Part shown: piece by piece, positions 1 through 7,524 of the stretch
Layout: each line of letters begins with the position of its first letter
Numbering within the stretch: position 1 is the stretch's first letter
NCBI GenBank assembly: GCA_002429615.1
Contig: DJAN01000063.1
Span: 1 to 19,191 of the forward strand
Reading direction: 5' to 3'
Length of the DNA: 19,191 nt
Origin: Lysobacteraceae bacterium UBA6001
GTDB taxonomy: Bacteria; Pseudomonadota; Gammaproteobacteria; Xanthomonadales; Xanthomonadaceae
Made by a program: the position numbers and the translations under genes
The notes under the pieces: model-generated
Told to the model about the DNA's origin: nothing
Seen by the model: the letters and a program-made list of their open reading frames with translations, nothing else
The model's database searches: none

Positions 1-62
1 GCTCGATGGCGCCATCCATGGCGCCAACGGTCCCGGAAAGGGCCTGCCCCCGGACGCCCGAC
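1..62. repeat. Dispersed palindromic element, left-truncated copy
   Basis: This stretch has the same layout as part of the element at 10253-10366. It starts GCTCGA, has an 8-bp hairpin TGGCGCCA with loop TCCA (7-26), and ends CCCCCGGACGCCCGAC (47-62). The copy at 10303-10366 has the same GCTCGA start, the same TCCA loop with a different but still paired stem, and the same end. The left arm expected from the other copy would lie before base 1, so the element is probably cut by the window edge. Homology is seen directly; that it is a mobile or dispersed repeat family is inference. Confidence 0.6.
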
Positions 63-150
63 GGTTTCATGTCAGCGGATCGAACCGCAGGGGCGAGCGC
101 GGTTGCCGGCGACTTCTGGTGTTTCTCTTTCTCGCGATGATTCGCCGCCC

Positions 151-175
151 CTGTAGGAGCGGCTTCAGCCGCGAC
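151..175 (+). repeat. REP element, GTAG-footed hairpin
   Basis: A CTGTAGGA foot is followed by the palindrome GCGGCTTCAGCCGC and GAC. The same sequence occurs in opposite orientation at 16206-16230 and 16629-16653, and a variant lies at 16695-16719. A GTAG foot plus a short hairpin is the hallmark of REP sequences mobilised by RAYT (TnpA-REP) enzymes, such as the SMAG repeats of Stenotrophomonas. It lies just downstream of the small gene that ends at 185. Confidence 0.8.
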
Positions 176-184
176 GCCGCGATC

Positions 185-484
185 TCAGCCGACCGCCACC
201 ACGCCAGCAGCCACCCGCAGCTCGTCCCAATGGAAGTTTCTTGCCGGGGCCGTTGTCATCACCGGCACCGGCGGCGATGACGTCGGCAGGATGACCGTCA
301 GCCTGCCGGGTTCGGCCACGATGCGCACTTCACCCACCGGTGCGTCCACCACCCGCCACAGGTCGGGCAGCCACAGCGGGGGACAGGCGTCGGTGCGGAC
401 GTCGTAAAAGGGCGCGTTCAATACCCGCGCGGTGCTGCGCGCGATTCGCGATCTGCGTTCAATGCGATGCTTCCTGGTCGACAT
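185..484 (-). CDS. Small hypothetical protein, 99 aa
   Basis: I do not recognise this protein. The ATG at 484 is chosen because a perfect GGAGG lies seven bases upstream of it (492-496). The frame is open further upstream to a GTG at 586, but that part has no such signal. The product starts MSTRKHRIERRSRIARS, a strongly basic N-terminus. A tryptophan- and proline-containing middle (PPLWLPDLWRVVD) and a hydrophobic beta-like stretch (GEVRIVAEPGRLTVIL) follow. There is no signal peptide and no clear membrane segment. It lies 135 bases downstream of the GGDEF-EAL-REC gene on the same strand, so it could be the third gene of that operon, although the gap is long enough for its own promoter. Its function is unknown. 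Confidence 0.55.
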   Translation of the reverse strand: MSTRKHRIERRSRIARSTARVLNAPFYDVRTDACPPLWLPDLWRVVDAPVGEVRIVAEPGRLTVILPTSSPPVPVMTTAPARNFHWDELRVAAGVVAVG

Positions 485-491
485 GCCATGG

Positions 492-496
492 CCTCC
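492..496 (-). promoter_or_regulatory. Ribosome binding site of the 99-aa gene
   Basis: On the minus strand the sequence reads GGAGG, then seven bases, then ATG at 484. This is the strongest Shine-Dalgarno match I saw in this half of the window, and it decides the start of the small gene. Confidence 0.65.
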
Positions 497-619
497 ATTC
501 GCTTGTTCGACAAGCACTTCGTGCGTTCCGAACAGCAGGGTCGCATCGACCCCGGCATGGCCACCATCCGATTTTTCAACCCACACGCGCTTACCCGCGA
601 CGATGCGCCGCGCGCGGTG

Positions 620-2386
620 TCATCCTTCGTCGCCGAACGCGCCATCCCGACCCGGGGCGCCAGCGCCATCGCGGCCCTTGCGGAGTTCGTCGTGCGTGCG
701 GAACGCCTGGCGGATGTGCTCGCGCAGTTCGTCGTCGTTCCAGGGCTTGGTCAGGAACCGGTAGATCGCGCCGCGGTTGATCGCTTCGGTCACCGTCGCC
801 AGGTCCGTATAACCCGACAGCACCAGCCGCACGGTGTCCGGATAGAGCATCTTCACCCGGCCCAGGAATTCGGTGCCGCTCATGTCCGACATGCGCTGGT
901 CCGACAGGATCACCTGCACGTCGTTGGTGGCGAGCAGGTCGAAGGCGTCGCGCACGTTGCCAGCGGCCAGGATGCGGTAGCCGTCGCGACGGAACAGGCG
1001 CACCAGCGAGCGCAGCACGTTCTCTTCGTCGTCGAGCAGCAGCAGGGTGCGGTCCGGGCGGGTCTCGGCGAAGGATTCCGGGCGCAGATAACGCCGCCGC
1101 AGCGCCATGCCGGCCGATTCGGCCGACATCGGTTCGCCGAACATGTAGCCCTGGAAGATGTCGCAGTCGTTGCGGCGCAGGAAGCCGAGCTGGGCCTGCG
1201 ATTCAACGCCGTTGGCGATCACCGTCATGCCCAGCTGGTGGCCCATGGCGATGATGGCGCGGGCGATGGCGGCTTCGCGGCTGCCGGCCGGGGCGCTCTT
1301 GATGAAGCTGCGGTCGATCTTCAGCCGGTCCACCGGGTAGCGCACCAGTGCGCTCAGGCTCGAGTCGCCGGTGCCGAAGTTGTCCAGGCTCAGGCTGATG
1401 CCTTCGTTGCGCAGGTTGGCCATCGTCTCGTGGACGAAGTTGACGTTGTTGGTCAGCGCGCTTTCGTTGATTTCCAGCGTCAGCGAACTGGCCGGTACGC
1501 CGCTGGACTGCAGCGTGGCCAGCACTTCGTTGAAGAAGCTCGGCCGCAGCAGCTGCAGGGTGGAGACGTTGATGGCGATGTTGAAGTCGTCGAAGCCCTG
1601 GTCGCGCCACTGGCGCGCCTGCTTGATGGCGTTCTGCAGCACCCATTCGCCCAGCTGCACGATCACGCCCAGGCGTTCGGCGGTGCGCATGAAGCGCTCC
1701 GGCACCAGCATGCCCAGCGTCGGCGACTGCCAGCGCAGCAGCGCTTCCATGCCGACGATGCGGCCGTCGCGCGCGCTCACCAGCGGCTGGTAGCGCAGGC
1801 GCAGTTCGCCATGCGGGATGGCATCGACGATCTGCCGCGCGATGATGCTCTCGCTGTGCGCGCTGGCCGGCGAGTTGCGCGCGTATAGGCGCACGGTGTT
1901 GCCGCCTTCGCGGCCGGCCTGGTAGTTGGCTTCCTCGGCATGGTCGAGCAGGGCCGACAGCTGGGTGCCGTGTTCCGGGCACAGGCTGATGCCGACCGTG
2001 CCGGTCATGAACAAGGTGTAGGGCAATACCGACAGCGGCAACTCGATCTGCTGGCGGATGTCCTCGGCGAAGTCCTCCGGCAGCATCGCGCCGTCCTGGC
2101 GCGGGGCGACGATCACCATCTCGTCGCTGCCGTGGCGCCACAGCCGGCCGCGGGTGCCGAGGTGGGCCTGCAGGCGCTGCGCGAGCAGGGCCAGGGCCTG
2201 GTCGCCGACTTCGGCGCTCATGTTCTCGTTGATCGAGGCGAAGTGGTCGATGTCCACATGCAGGATCATCATCGGCGTGCCCCCGGAGGCGGCGGCGTCG
2301 ACCAGTCTCAGCAGTTCCGGGTTGCCGGCCCCGAGGCGTTGCGGTTTGTTGATGTCCAGTCCAGGCGGTAGTGCGGGATTCCACAT
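620..2386 (-). CDS. GGDEF-EAL protein with C-terminal receiver domain
   Basis: The product is a cytoplasmic cyclic-di-GMP-family protein with three domains; residue numbers count from an in-frame TTG at 2395. The GGDEF domain (about 30-165) is degenerate: the signature is GSDEM (89-93) and no RxxD inhibitory site precedes it. The EAL domain (about 185-430) keeps EAL (217-219), N276, E308, E311, K359 and Q415. It has D338-N339 where DD is usual, and ANGVE with N395 where AEGVE is usual, so phosphodiesterase activity is doubtful. The receiver domain (about 450-570) is complete: acidic pair D455-D456, phosphoacceptor D499, S527 and K550 in KPW. A C-terminal receiver is an uncommon order. The ATG at 2386 starts five bases after the kinase stop; the TTG at 2395 would overlap that stop. 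The adjacent histidine kinase is the likely phosphodonor. The output may be cyclic-di-GMP binding rather than hydrolysis (inference). Confidence 0.9.
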   Translation of the reverse strand: MWNPALPPGLDINKPQRLGAGNPELLRLVDAAASGGTPMMILHVDIDHFASINENMSAEVGDQALALLAQRLQAHLGTRGRLWRHGSDEMVIVAPRQDGAMLPEDFAEDIRQQIELPLSVLPYTLFMTGTVGISLCPEHGTQLSALLDHAEEANYQAGREGGNTVRLYARNSPASAHSESIIARQIVDAIPHGELRLRYQPLVSARDGRIVGMEALLRWQSPTLGMLVPERFMRTAERLGVIVQLGEWVLQNAIKQARQWRDQGFDDFNIAINVSTLQLLRPSFFNEVLATLQSSGVPASSLTLEINESALTNNVNFVHETMANLRNEGISLSLDNFGTGDSSLSALVRYPVDRLKIDRSFIKSAPAGSREAAIARAIIAMGHQLGMTVIANGVESQAQLGFLRRNDCDIFQGYMFGEPMSAESAGMALRRRYLRPESFAETRPDRTLLLLDDEENVLRSLVRLFRRDGYRILAAGNVRDAFDLLATNDVQVILSDQRMSDMSGTEFLGRVKMLYPDTVRLVLSGYTDLATVTEAINRGAIYRFLTKPWNDDELREHIRQAFRTHDELRKGRDGAGAPGRDGAFGDEG

Positions 2387-2391
2387 CAGGT

Positions 2392-4518
2392 TCAACGTCC
2401 GTTGTCGCGGGCGGCCGGTTCTCCGGCGGCCTGGTAGGGCAGGTGCAGGCGCACGCGCGTGCCTGCGCCTGGTGCCGATTCTATCGTCAGGGTACCGCCC
2501 GCGGTCTGTGCGCGTTCGCGCATAACCACCAGGCCGAGGCCGCGCGGACCCTCCGGCTCGAAACCATCGCCGTCGTCGTTGACTTCCAGGTACAGGCCGC
2601 CGCGTTCGTGATCGCGCAGCAGCATGTTGACCTCGCCGGCGCAGGCGTGGCGCAGCACGTTGGTCAGGCTCTCCTGGGCGATGCGGAAGCAGGCCTGTTC
2701 GATCTCGTTGCTGGGGCGCTGGCGCAGGGACTGGATGTCCATGTCCAGCCGCTGCGGCTTGCCACGGAACAACGAGGAGGCCTGCCAGCGCAGGGCCGCT
2801 TCCAGGCCCAGCGCATCGAGCTGCGGCGGGCGCAGCAGCATTGAGAGGTTGCGCAGCTTGGTGACGGTGGTGTCGGCGAGGTCGACGATCTCCTGCAGGT
2901 TGTCGCGACGCGCCTCGTCCTCGTCCTCTTCCATCGCCGCGTGCGCCGACAGCTTCATCGCGGTGATCGCCTGGCCGATGTCATCGTGCAGGTCGCGCGA
3001 GATCGCGCGGCGCTCGTCTTCCTGCAGCGAGAACAGCCGCTTGGCCATGGCCTGCAGCTCGTGGTTGCTGGCGGCCAGGGCATCGCGCATGCGCTCCGGT
3101 TCGCTGAGGTCGCGTACCACCAGCAGCCGGCAGTCGCGCCCGCCGTAGCGCACCGCGCCCACCGACAGCCCGGCCTGGAACTGGCTCTGGTCGCGCCGGC
3201 GCATGCGTCGCGCCGGCGAGAACTCGGCGCGCGGGGTCTGCGCGGCGAGCTGGTCGCGCACCAGCGGCAGGTCCGCGTCGGCGACCAGCGCGGACAACGG
3301 CTCGCCAAGCAGCGATTCGCCGGGATAGCCGAACTGGCCGGCGCAGGCCGGGTTGGCGTACATGACGCGCTCGTCGGACAGGATCATCACCCCGTCCGGC
3401 AGCACCCGCACCAGTTCACGGAACTGCTCCTCGCGCTCGCGCAGCAGGCGCCGCGACTGCTCGCGCTCGGTCACGTCCTGCAGGGTGCCGTGGACGCGGC
3501 GCCGCCCATCCGGCCCGATGCCGCTCTCGGCGCGCAGATGCGCCATCCGCGACTGGCCGTCACCGGCGATCAGCGGCAGCAGCACGTCGATCTGCACGGT
3601 GCCGACCCCGCACATGTCGTCGATCAGGCGGTCGATGCGGACCTGGGTGACCAGGTCCACCCCGGCCAGCAGCTCCTCGAAGCGGTGCCAGCGCTGGTTG
3701 TCCGGTAGCGGACGGGCGACGATGCGGTAGACCTCCGGCGAGAAACGGCCCAGGCCGGTGCTCGGGTCCAGCTCCCAGGAGCCGAGCCGGGCGACGCTCT
3801 GCGCTTCCTCCAGCAGCTGCAGCAGCTCGGCGCGCTGGCGTTCGGCGCGGCGCTCGGCACTGCGGTCGATGGCCACCACCAGCCGCGCCTGCCCGCCGGG
3901 CACTTCCAGCGGGCTGCTGCGTACCTCGACGTCACGCAGGCCGTCGCGGGTGACCAGCGGCTCGGTCAAGACGCAGTTCTCGCCGGGCAGGGCGCGCAGG
4001 TTGTCGATGATCTCGGTAAAGCGCTGGCGTTCGCTGGACGGCCAGACCGCATCCAGGTTCAGCGCGAGGAACTGCTCGCGGGTGTGCCCGAAGAACGCCA
4101 GCGCTGCCGGGTTGGCGTCGAGGATGCGCAGGCTCTGCAGGTCGTAGGCCCATACCGGGACCGGCAGGGCATGGAATTTCTCGTGCAGCAGCGCCACCGA
4201 GTGCGCGAGCGCCTCGTGTTCGCTGCCGAGCCCGCGGGCCAGGTGGCGCAGGCCGAAATGCAGCAGCAGCGTCGACACCACCACCAGCGCCAGGCCGTCC
4301 ACGCCCAGCAGGCGATGGAAGCCGGCCGCGTCCGGATGCGCGAGGCGGATCAGGGTGTCACCGGCGAGCAGCCAGATCAGGCCCAGCCCGAGGTAGGCGC
4401 CGGTCAGGGCCCAGATGCCCGCGCGCAGGCGCCGGCCGAGGCGCTGGCCGGATAGGGACACGGAGAGGGCAGGGTGGCTGCGATCGTCGGGCATGGAGGC
4501 GAGGGCGCCAGCGGGCAT
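2392..4518 (-). CDS. Membrane PAS sensor histidine kinase, NarX/DegS type
   Basis: The 708-residue product is a two-component sensor kinase in the inner membrane. Two hydrophobic helices lie near residues 33-57 and 70-92, with a short loop between them. Three PAS-like modules follow: about 105-225 (VWAYDLQSLRILDANPAAL), 232-355 (LGSWELD ending in GTLQDVTERE) and 360-478 (LPDGVMILSDERVMYANPA). The HisKA_3 dimerisation box is ERRAISRDLHDDIGQ, with phosphoacceptor H511. The ATPase domain shows the N-box around N620 and a DDGDGF box at 648-653, then GLGL at 660-663. Kinases of this type normally pair with NarL-type DNA-binding regulators. None is nearby, and the next gene carries a receiver fused to GGDEF-EAL domains. 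The ATG at 4518 has GGGG just upstream; an internal ATG at 4494 lacks any such signal. The PAS modules suggest an intracellular or redox/ligand cue, but the cue is unknown. Confidence 0.92.
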   Translation of the reverse strand: MPAGALASMPDDRSHPALSVSLSGQRLGRRLRAGIWALTGAYLGLGLIWLLAGDTLIRLAHPDAAGFHRLLGVDGLALVVVSTLLLHFGLRHLARGLGSEHEALAHSVALLHEKFHALPVPVWAYDLQSLRILDANPAALAFFGHTREQFLALNLDAVWPSSERQRFTEIIDNLRALPGENCVLTEPLVTRDGLRDVEVRSSPLEVPGGQARLVVAIDRSAERRAERQRAELLQLLEEAQSVARLGSWELDPSTGLGRFSPEVYRIVARPLPDNQRWHRFEELLAGVDLVTQVRIDRLIDDMCGVGTVQIDVLLPLIAGDGQSRMAHLRAESGIGPDGRRRVHGTLQDVTEREQSRRLLREREEQFRELVRVLPDGVMILSDERVMYANPACAGQFGYPGESLLGEPLSALVADADLPLVRDQLAAQTPRAEFSPARRMRRRDQSQFQAGLSVGAVRYGGRDCRLLVVRDLSEPERMRDALAASNHELQAMAKRLFSLQEDERRAISRDLHDDIGQAITAMKLSAHAAMEEDEDEARRDNLQEIVDLADTTVTKLRNLSMLLRPPQLDALGLEAALRWQASSLFRGKPQRLDMDIQSLRQRPSNEIEQACFRIAQESLTNVLRHACAGEVNMLLRDHERGGLYLEVNDDGDGFEPEGPRGLGLVVMRERAQTAGGTLTIESAPGAGTRVRLHLPYQAAGEPAARDNGR

Positions 4519-4663
4519 CGCCCCATCTTAGTGCGTCCGTCACGGTTTGCGGGCGGCCCGGGCCCGGACCGGCAAGCCCGCCGCTCAACTATTTCCGGGG
4601 GCGGCCGTTAACCATCACGTCCCCCCCGTCCCCAGGGGGGCAAGAGAAGCGGAGCTTCCCAGC
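4519..4663. promoter_or_regulatory. Divergent control region between kinase and PDE genes
   Basis: These 145 bases separate the divergent start codons of the histidine kinase (minus) and the PAS-GGDEF-EAL gene (plus), so both promoters must lie here or overlap the gene ends. I could not find a convincing -35/-10 pair on either strand. The region contains GC-rich inverted sequences and a C7/G6 hairpin (4621-4640). Shared control of the two cyclic-di-GMP units is inference from the arrangement. Confidence 0.5.
4621..4640 (+). promoter_or_regulatory. C7/G6 leader hairpin before PDE gene
   Basis: Seven C, a GTCCCCA loop segment and six G can form a six-pair C:G stem. It ends ten bases before the GGAG ribosome site (4651-4654) of the GTG start at 4664. 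It could influence translation or, as two homopolymer runs, be slip-prone. Its structure is visible; its function is not. Confidence 0.4.
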
Positions 4664-7444
4664 GTGGATCCAGGCGTCATCGCAAGCTTGTTGCAGCATC
4701 CGCTCACCTCCGCGGTGGTGGTGCTGGATCCGCATGGGCGTCCGTTGGCGGCCAATGCCGCCGCGCAAGCGCTTGGCCTGCCAGCGACGCTGGCGCTGTA
4801 TGTGGACCAGCTCGCCGACAACCGCGAGCGCCTGCGCCGCGAAGGCGGCATGGTCGGCTGCGTGCTGCCCAGCGGCAGCGGCCAGTGGGATGGCTGGCTG
4901 CGCGGCGTGCGCGACGAACACGGCGAACTGATCGCCTTCACCCTGAGCATTCCCGAGCCGGCCGGCGCGGTGGCCAGCCGCTGGGAAATCGGCCTGGACA
5001 GCGCCGAGCATGGGCTGTGGGACTGGGACATCGCCGCCGACATCGTCTACCGCTCCGAGCGCTGGAAACGCATGCTCGGCTATGACGACCAGAGCTTGCC
5101 GGGCAACCTGGCCGCGCTGTCCGAACTGATGCATCCGGAAGACCATCCGCGGGTCAGCGCTGCCGTGCACGCGCACCTGGCCGGCGAGACCGACAGCTAT
5201 ACCGCCGAATTCCGCCTGCGCCAGCGTGATGGAGAGTGGCGCTGGATCCTGGATCGCGGCCGCGTGGTCTCGCGCTCGGCCGATGGCCGGCCGCTGCGCA
5301 TGCTCGGCACGCATACCGACATCCACGAGCACAAGCTGCTCGAACAGCAGCTGCGCGAGCAGCAGGCGCAGCTGGAGGAAGCCCAGCGCATCGCCAGCAT
5401 GGGCAGCTGGAGCTGGGACTGCCGGCGCGACCGCCTGTGGCTGTCGGAGGATTTTGTCGGCCAGCTCGCGCTGTCCGAGCCGCCGCCGCGGCGTGCGCGC
5501 AGCGTGCTGCGCCAGCTCGGCGCCGAAGCCCGGGCCACCCTGCGCGGCGCCTGGCGCCGCCTGCGCAAGCTGGGCGAGCCGCTGCATTTCGAGCTGGAGC
5601 TGAGTGTGCCGGGTCAATCGGCGCAGCACCTGCGGGTGTGGGCGCAGCCGGTGTTCGACGGCGATGGCGTGCTGCTGCGCCTGGTCGGGCAGGTGCAGAA
5701 CGTCACCGAACAGCGCCAGACCGACGCGCTGATCCGCTGGCGTACCGAGCTGCTCAACCGCGTCTCCGCGCTCGGCCGCATCGGTGGCTGCGAGATCGAG
5801 GTCGATACCCGGCGCATGCAGTGGACCGAGGAGTGCTATCGCATCCACGGCCTGCGCAAGGAACCGATCACGCTGGAGCAGGCGCTTTCGCTCTACACCC
5901 AGGATTCGCGCGACACCTTCGAGGCCGCGCTGCTGCGCATCGCCGACGGCGGCCTGCCCGAGCAGCTGGAGCTGTGCTTCTACCGCAACTCCGGCCAGCG
6001 CGTGTGGGTGCAGGTGCTGATCGAGCTGGACCGCCGCGAGGGCCTGCCGCCGCGCTTCGTGGTGCTGTTCCGTGACATCAGCCGCGAGCGCGAGGCCAAC
6101 GAGCGCATCGAGCTGCTCGCCCATTACGACCGCCTCACCGGCCTGCCGAACCGCTTCCTGCTGCGCGAGCGCGCCGAGGAGGCGATGGCCGAGGCACGCG
6201 AGCGCGGCCAGACCCTGGCGATGCTGTTGATCGACCTGGATGGCTTCAAGAGCATCAACGACTCCTTTGGTCACGCCACGGGCGACACCTTGCTGAAGCT
6301 GGCGTCCACCCGCCTGCACCAGCAGCTGCGCAACAGCGACCTGTTCGGCCGCTTCAGCGACGACGAGTTCGTTGTGGTGCTGCGCGACCTGGCCGAGCCG
6401 GAAGACGCCGGCCACGTGGCGCGCAAGCTGCTGGCCGCGCTCGGCGAGCCGCTACGCAAGGACCACATCACGCTGAAGGTCAGCGCCAGCATCGGCATCG
6501 CGCTGCAGGCGCCGGACCTGGAAGATTTCGATGGCCTGCTGCGCGCCGCCGACGCGGCGATGTACGCGGCCAAGGAGTCCGGGCGCAATACCTTCCATTA
6601 CTACAGCCAGGACGTGCTGCTGCGTGCGCAGCGCCGCCTGGAGCTGGAACATGCGCTGCATGGCGCGCTGGACCGCGATGAGTTCTCGCTGGTCTACCAG
6701 CCGCTGGTGCCCACCGCGGGCGAGAGTGCGCCGGCGATCGAGGCGCTGCTGCGCTGGCATCGTCCGGGGCACGGCTTCTGCAGCCCGGCCGAGTTCATTC
6801 CGATCGCCGAGGAATGCGGCGAGATCGTGCGCCTGGGCGACTGGGTGCTGGGCGAGGCCTGCCGCCAGGCGGTGCTGTGGGACGAGATGGGGCTGCAGTT
6901 CAGCCGCATCGCGGTGAACGTCTCGGCAGTGCAGCTGCGTGATCGCGGCTTCGCCGAGCGCGTGCTGGAGATCTGCCGCGCCAATGGCTGGCTGCCGCAA
7001 CGGCTGGAGTTGGAGCTGACCGAGTCGGCGCTGATCCGCGATAGCGAGGCGCTGCGCCGCTGCTTCGACCTGTTCGAGCAGAACGGCGTGCTGCTGGCGG
7101 TGGACGACTTCGGTACCGGCTTCTCCAACCTGCATTACCTCAACCGCTTCCCGGTGCAACGTCTGAAGATCGACCGCAGCTTCGTGCAGGGCATGCTGGC
7201 CGATGCCAACACCGCCGAGGTGACCCAGGCGATCGTGCACCTGGGCCATGCGCTGGGCATGCAGGTGGTGGCCGAGGGTGTGGAGACGGTGCAGGAAGAC
7301 GCGCTGCTGCGCCAGCAGGGCTGCGACGAGATCCAGGGCTACTTCTATTCGCGGCCGCTGGCGCCGCGCGACCTGGCACAGTGGCTGCGCGAGGCCGAAG
7401 TGGGCGGGCGGCTGGGGCAGCGCCTGACCCTGGCGACTGGCTGA
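4664..7444 (+). CDS. Multi-PAS GGDEF-EAL cyclic-di-GMP phosphodiesterase
   Basis: The product is a 926-residue cytoplasmic protein, predicted to hydrolyse cyclic-di-GMP to pGpG. An N-terminal PAS-like segment is followed by PAS modules at about 107-230 (LWDWDIAADIVYRSERWKRM, ending in THTDIHE), 235-365 (MGSWSWD, ending in VQNVTE) and 366-480 (ending in VLFRDISRE). The GGDEF domain starts near 487 (DRLTGLPNRF). Its signature is SDDEF (565-569), so cyclase activity is unlikely, but the RNSD inhibitory site (556-559) is kept at the right spacing. The EAL domain looks active: EAL 693-695, the metal pair D814-D815 in DDFGTG, KIDRSF, E871 in AEGVE and Q891. The GTG at 4664 is chosen because GGAG (4651-4654) lies nine bases upstream. 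The frame stays open to a TTG at 4547, but that extension is non-coding leader. No membrane helix is visible. It is divergent from the kinase operon and ends before a strong terminator. Confidence 0.92.
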   Translation: MDPGVIASLLQHPLTSAVVVLDPHGRPLAANAAAQALGLPATLALYVDQLADNRERLRREGGMVGCVLPSGSGQWDGWLRGVRDEHGELIAFTLSIPEPAGAVASRWEIGLDSAEHGLWDWDIAADIVYRSERWKRMLGYDDQSLPGNLAALSELMHPEDHPRVSAAVHAHLAGETDSYTAEFRLRQRDGEWRWILDRGRVVSRSADGRPLRMLGTHTDIHEHKLLEQQLREQQAQLEEAQRIASMGSWSWDCRRDRLWLSEDFVGQLALSEPPPRRARSVLRQLGAEARATLRGAWRRLRKLGEPLHFELELSVPGQSAQHLRVWAQPVFDGDGVLLRLVGQVQNVTEQRQTDALIRWRTELLNRVSALGRIGGCEIEVDTRRMQWTEECYRIHGLRKEPITLEQALSLYTQDSRDTFEAALLRIADGGLPEQLELCFYRNSGQRVWVQVLIELDRREGLPPRFVVLFRDISREREANERIELLAHYDRLTGLPNRFLLRERAEEAMAEARERGQTLAMLLIDLDGFKSINDSFGHATGDTLLKLASTRLHQQLRNSDLFGRFSDDEFVVVLRDLAEPEDAGHVARKLLAALGEPLRKDHITLKVSASIGIALQAPDLEDFDGLLRAADAAMYAAKESGRNTFHYYSQDVLLRAQRRLELEHALHGALDRDEFSLVYQPLVPTAGESAPAIEALLRWHRPGHGFCSPAEFIPIAEECGEIVRLGDWVLGEACRQAVLWDEMGLQFSRIAVNVSAVQLRDRGFAERVLEICRANGWLPQRLELELTESALIRDSEALRRCFDLFEQNGVLLAVDDFGTGFSNLHYLNRFPVQRLKIDRSFVQGMLADANTAEVTQAIVHLGHALGMQVVAEGVETVQEDALLRQQGCDEIQGYFYSRPLAPRDLAQWLREAEVGGRLGQRLTLATG

Positions 7445-7476
7445 GGCCTTGGCGCCAGCGCACGCGGTGATGTGAG

Positions 7477-7504
7477 ACCCCCTCTTCGGAGGGGGTTTCT
7501 TTTT
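7477..7504 (+). terminator. Rho-independent terminator after PDE gene
   Basis: The perfect 8-bp stem ACCCCCTC / GAGGGGGT with a TTCG tetraloop is followed by TTCTTTTT. It lies 33 bases after the stop of the PAS-GGDEF-EAL gene and insulates it from the downstream gene. Confidence 0.95.
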
Positions 7505-7524
7505 GCGCGGTATCCGGCGCGACA

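Noticed and set aside
467..1888. 473-codon plus-strand frame over the GGDEF-EAL-REC gene
   Set aside because: The opposite strand encodes recognisable REC and EAL domains; this frame has no family motif and no ribosome site.
4547..4663. N-terminal extension of the PDE from a TTG at 4547
   Set aside because: It runs through the C7/G6 hairpin and the ribosome site of GTG 4664, and reads as non-protein-like Arg/Pro sequence.
4589..6415. 608-codon minus-strand frame over the PAS-GGDEF-EAL gene
   Set aside because: It is a shadow of the PAS and GGDEF coding sequence, with the same Gln/Ala/His-rich composition as other antisense frames.
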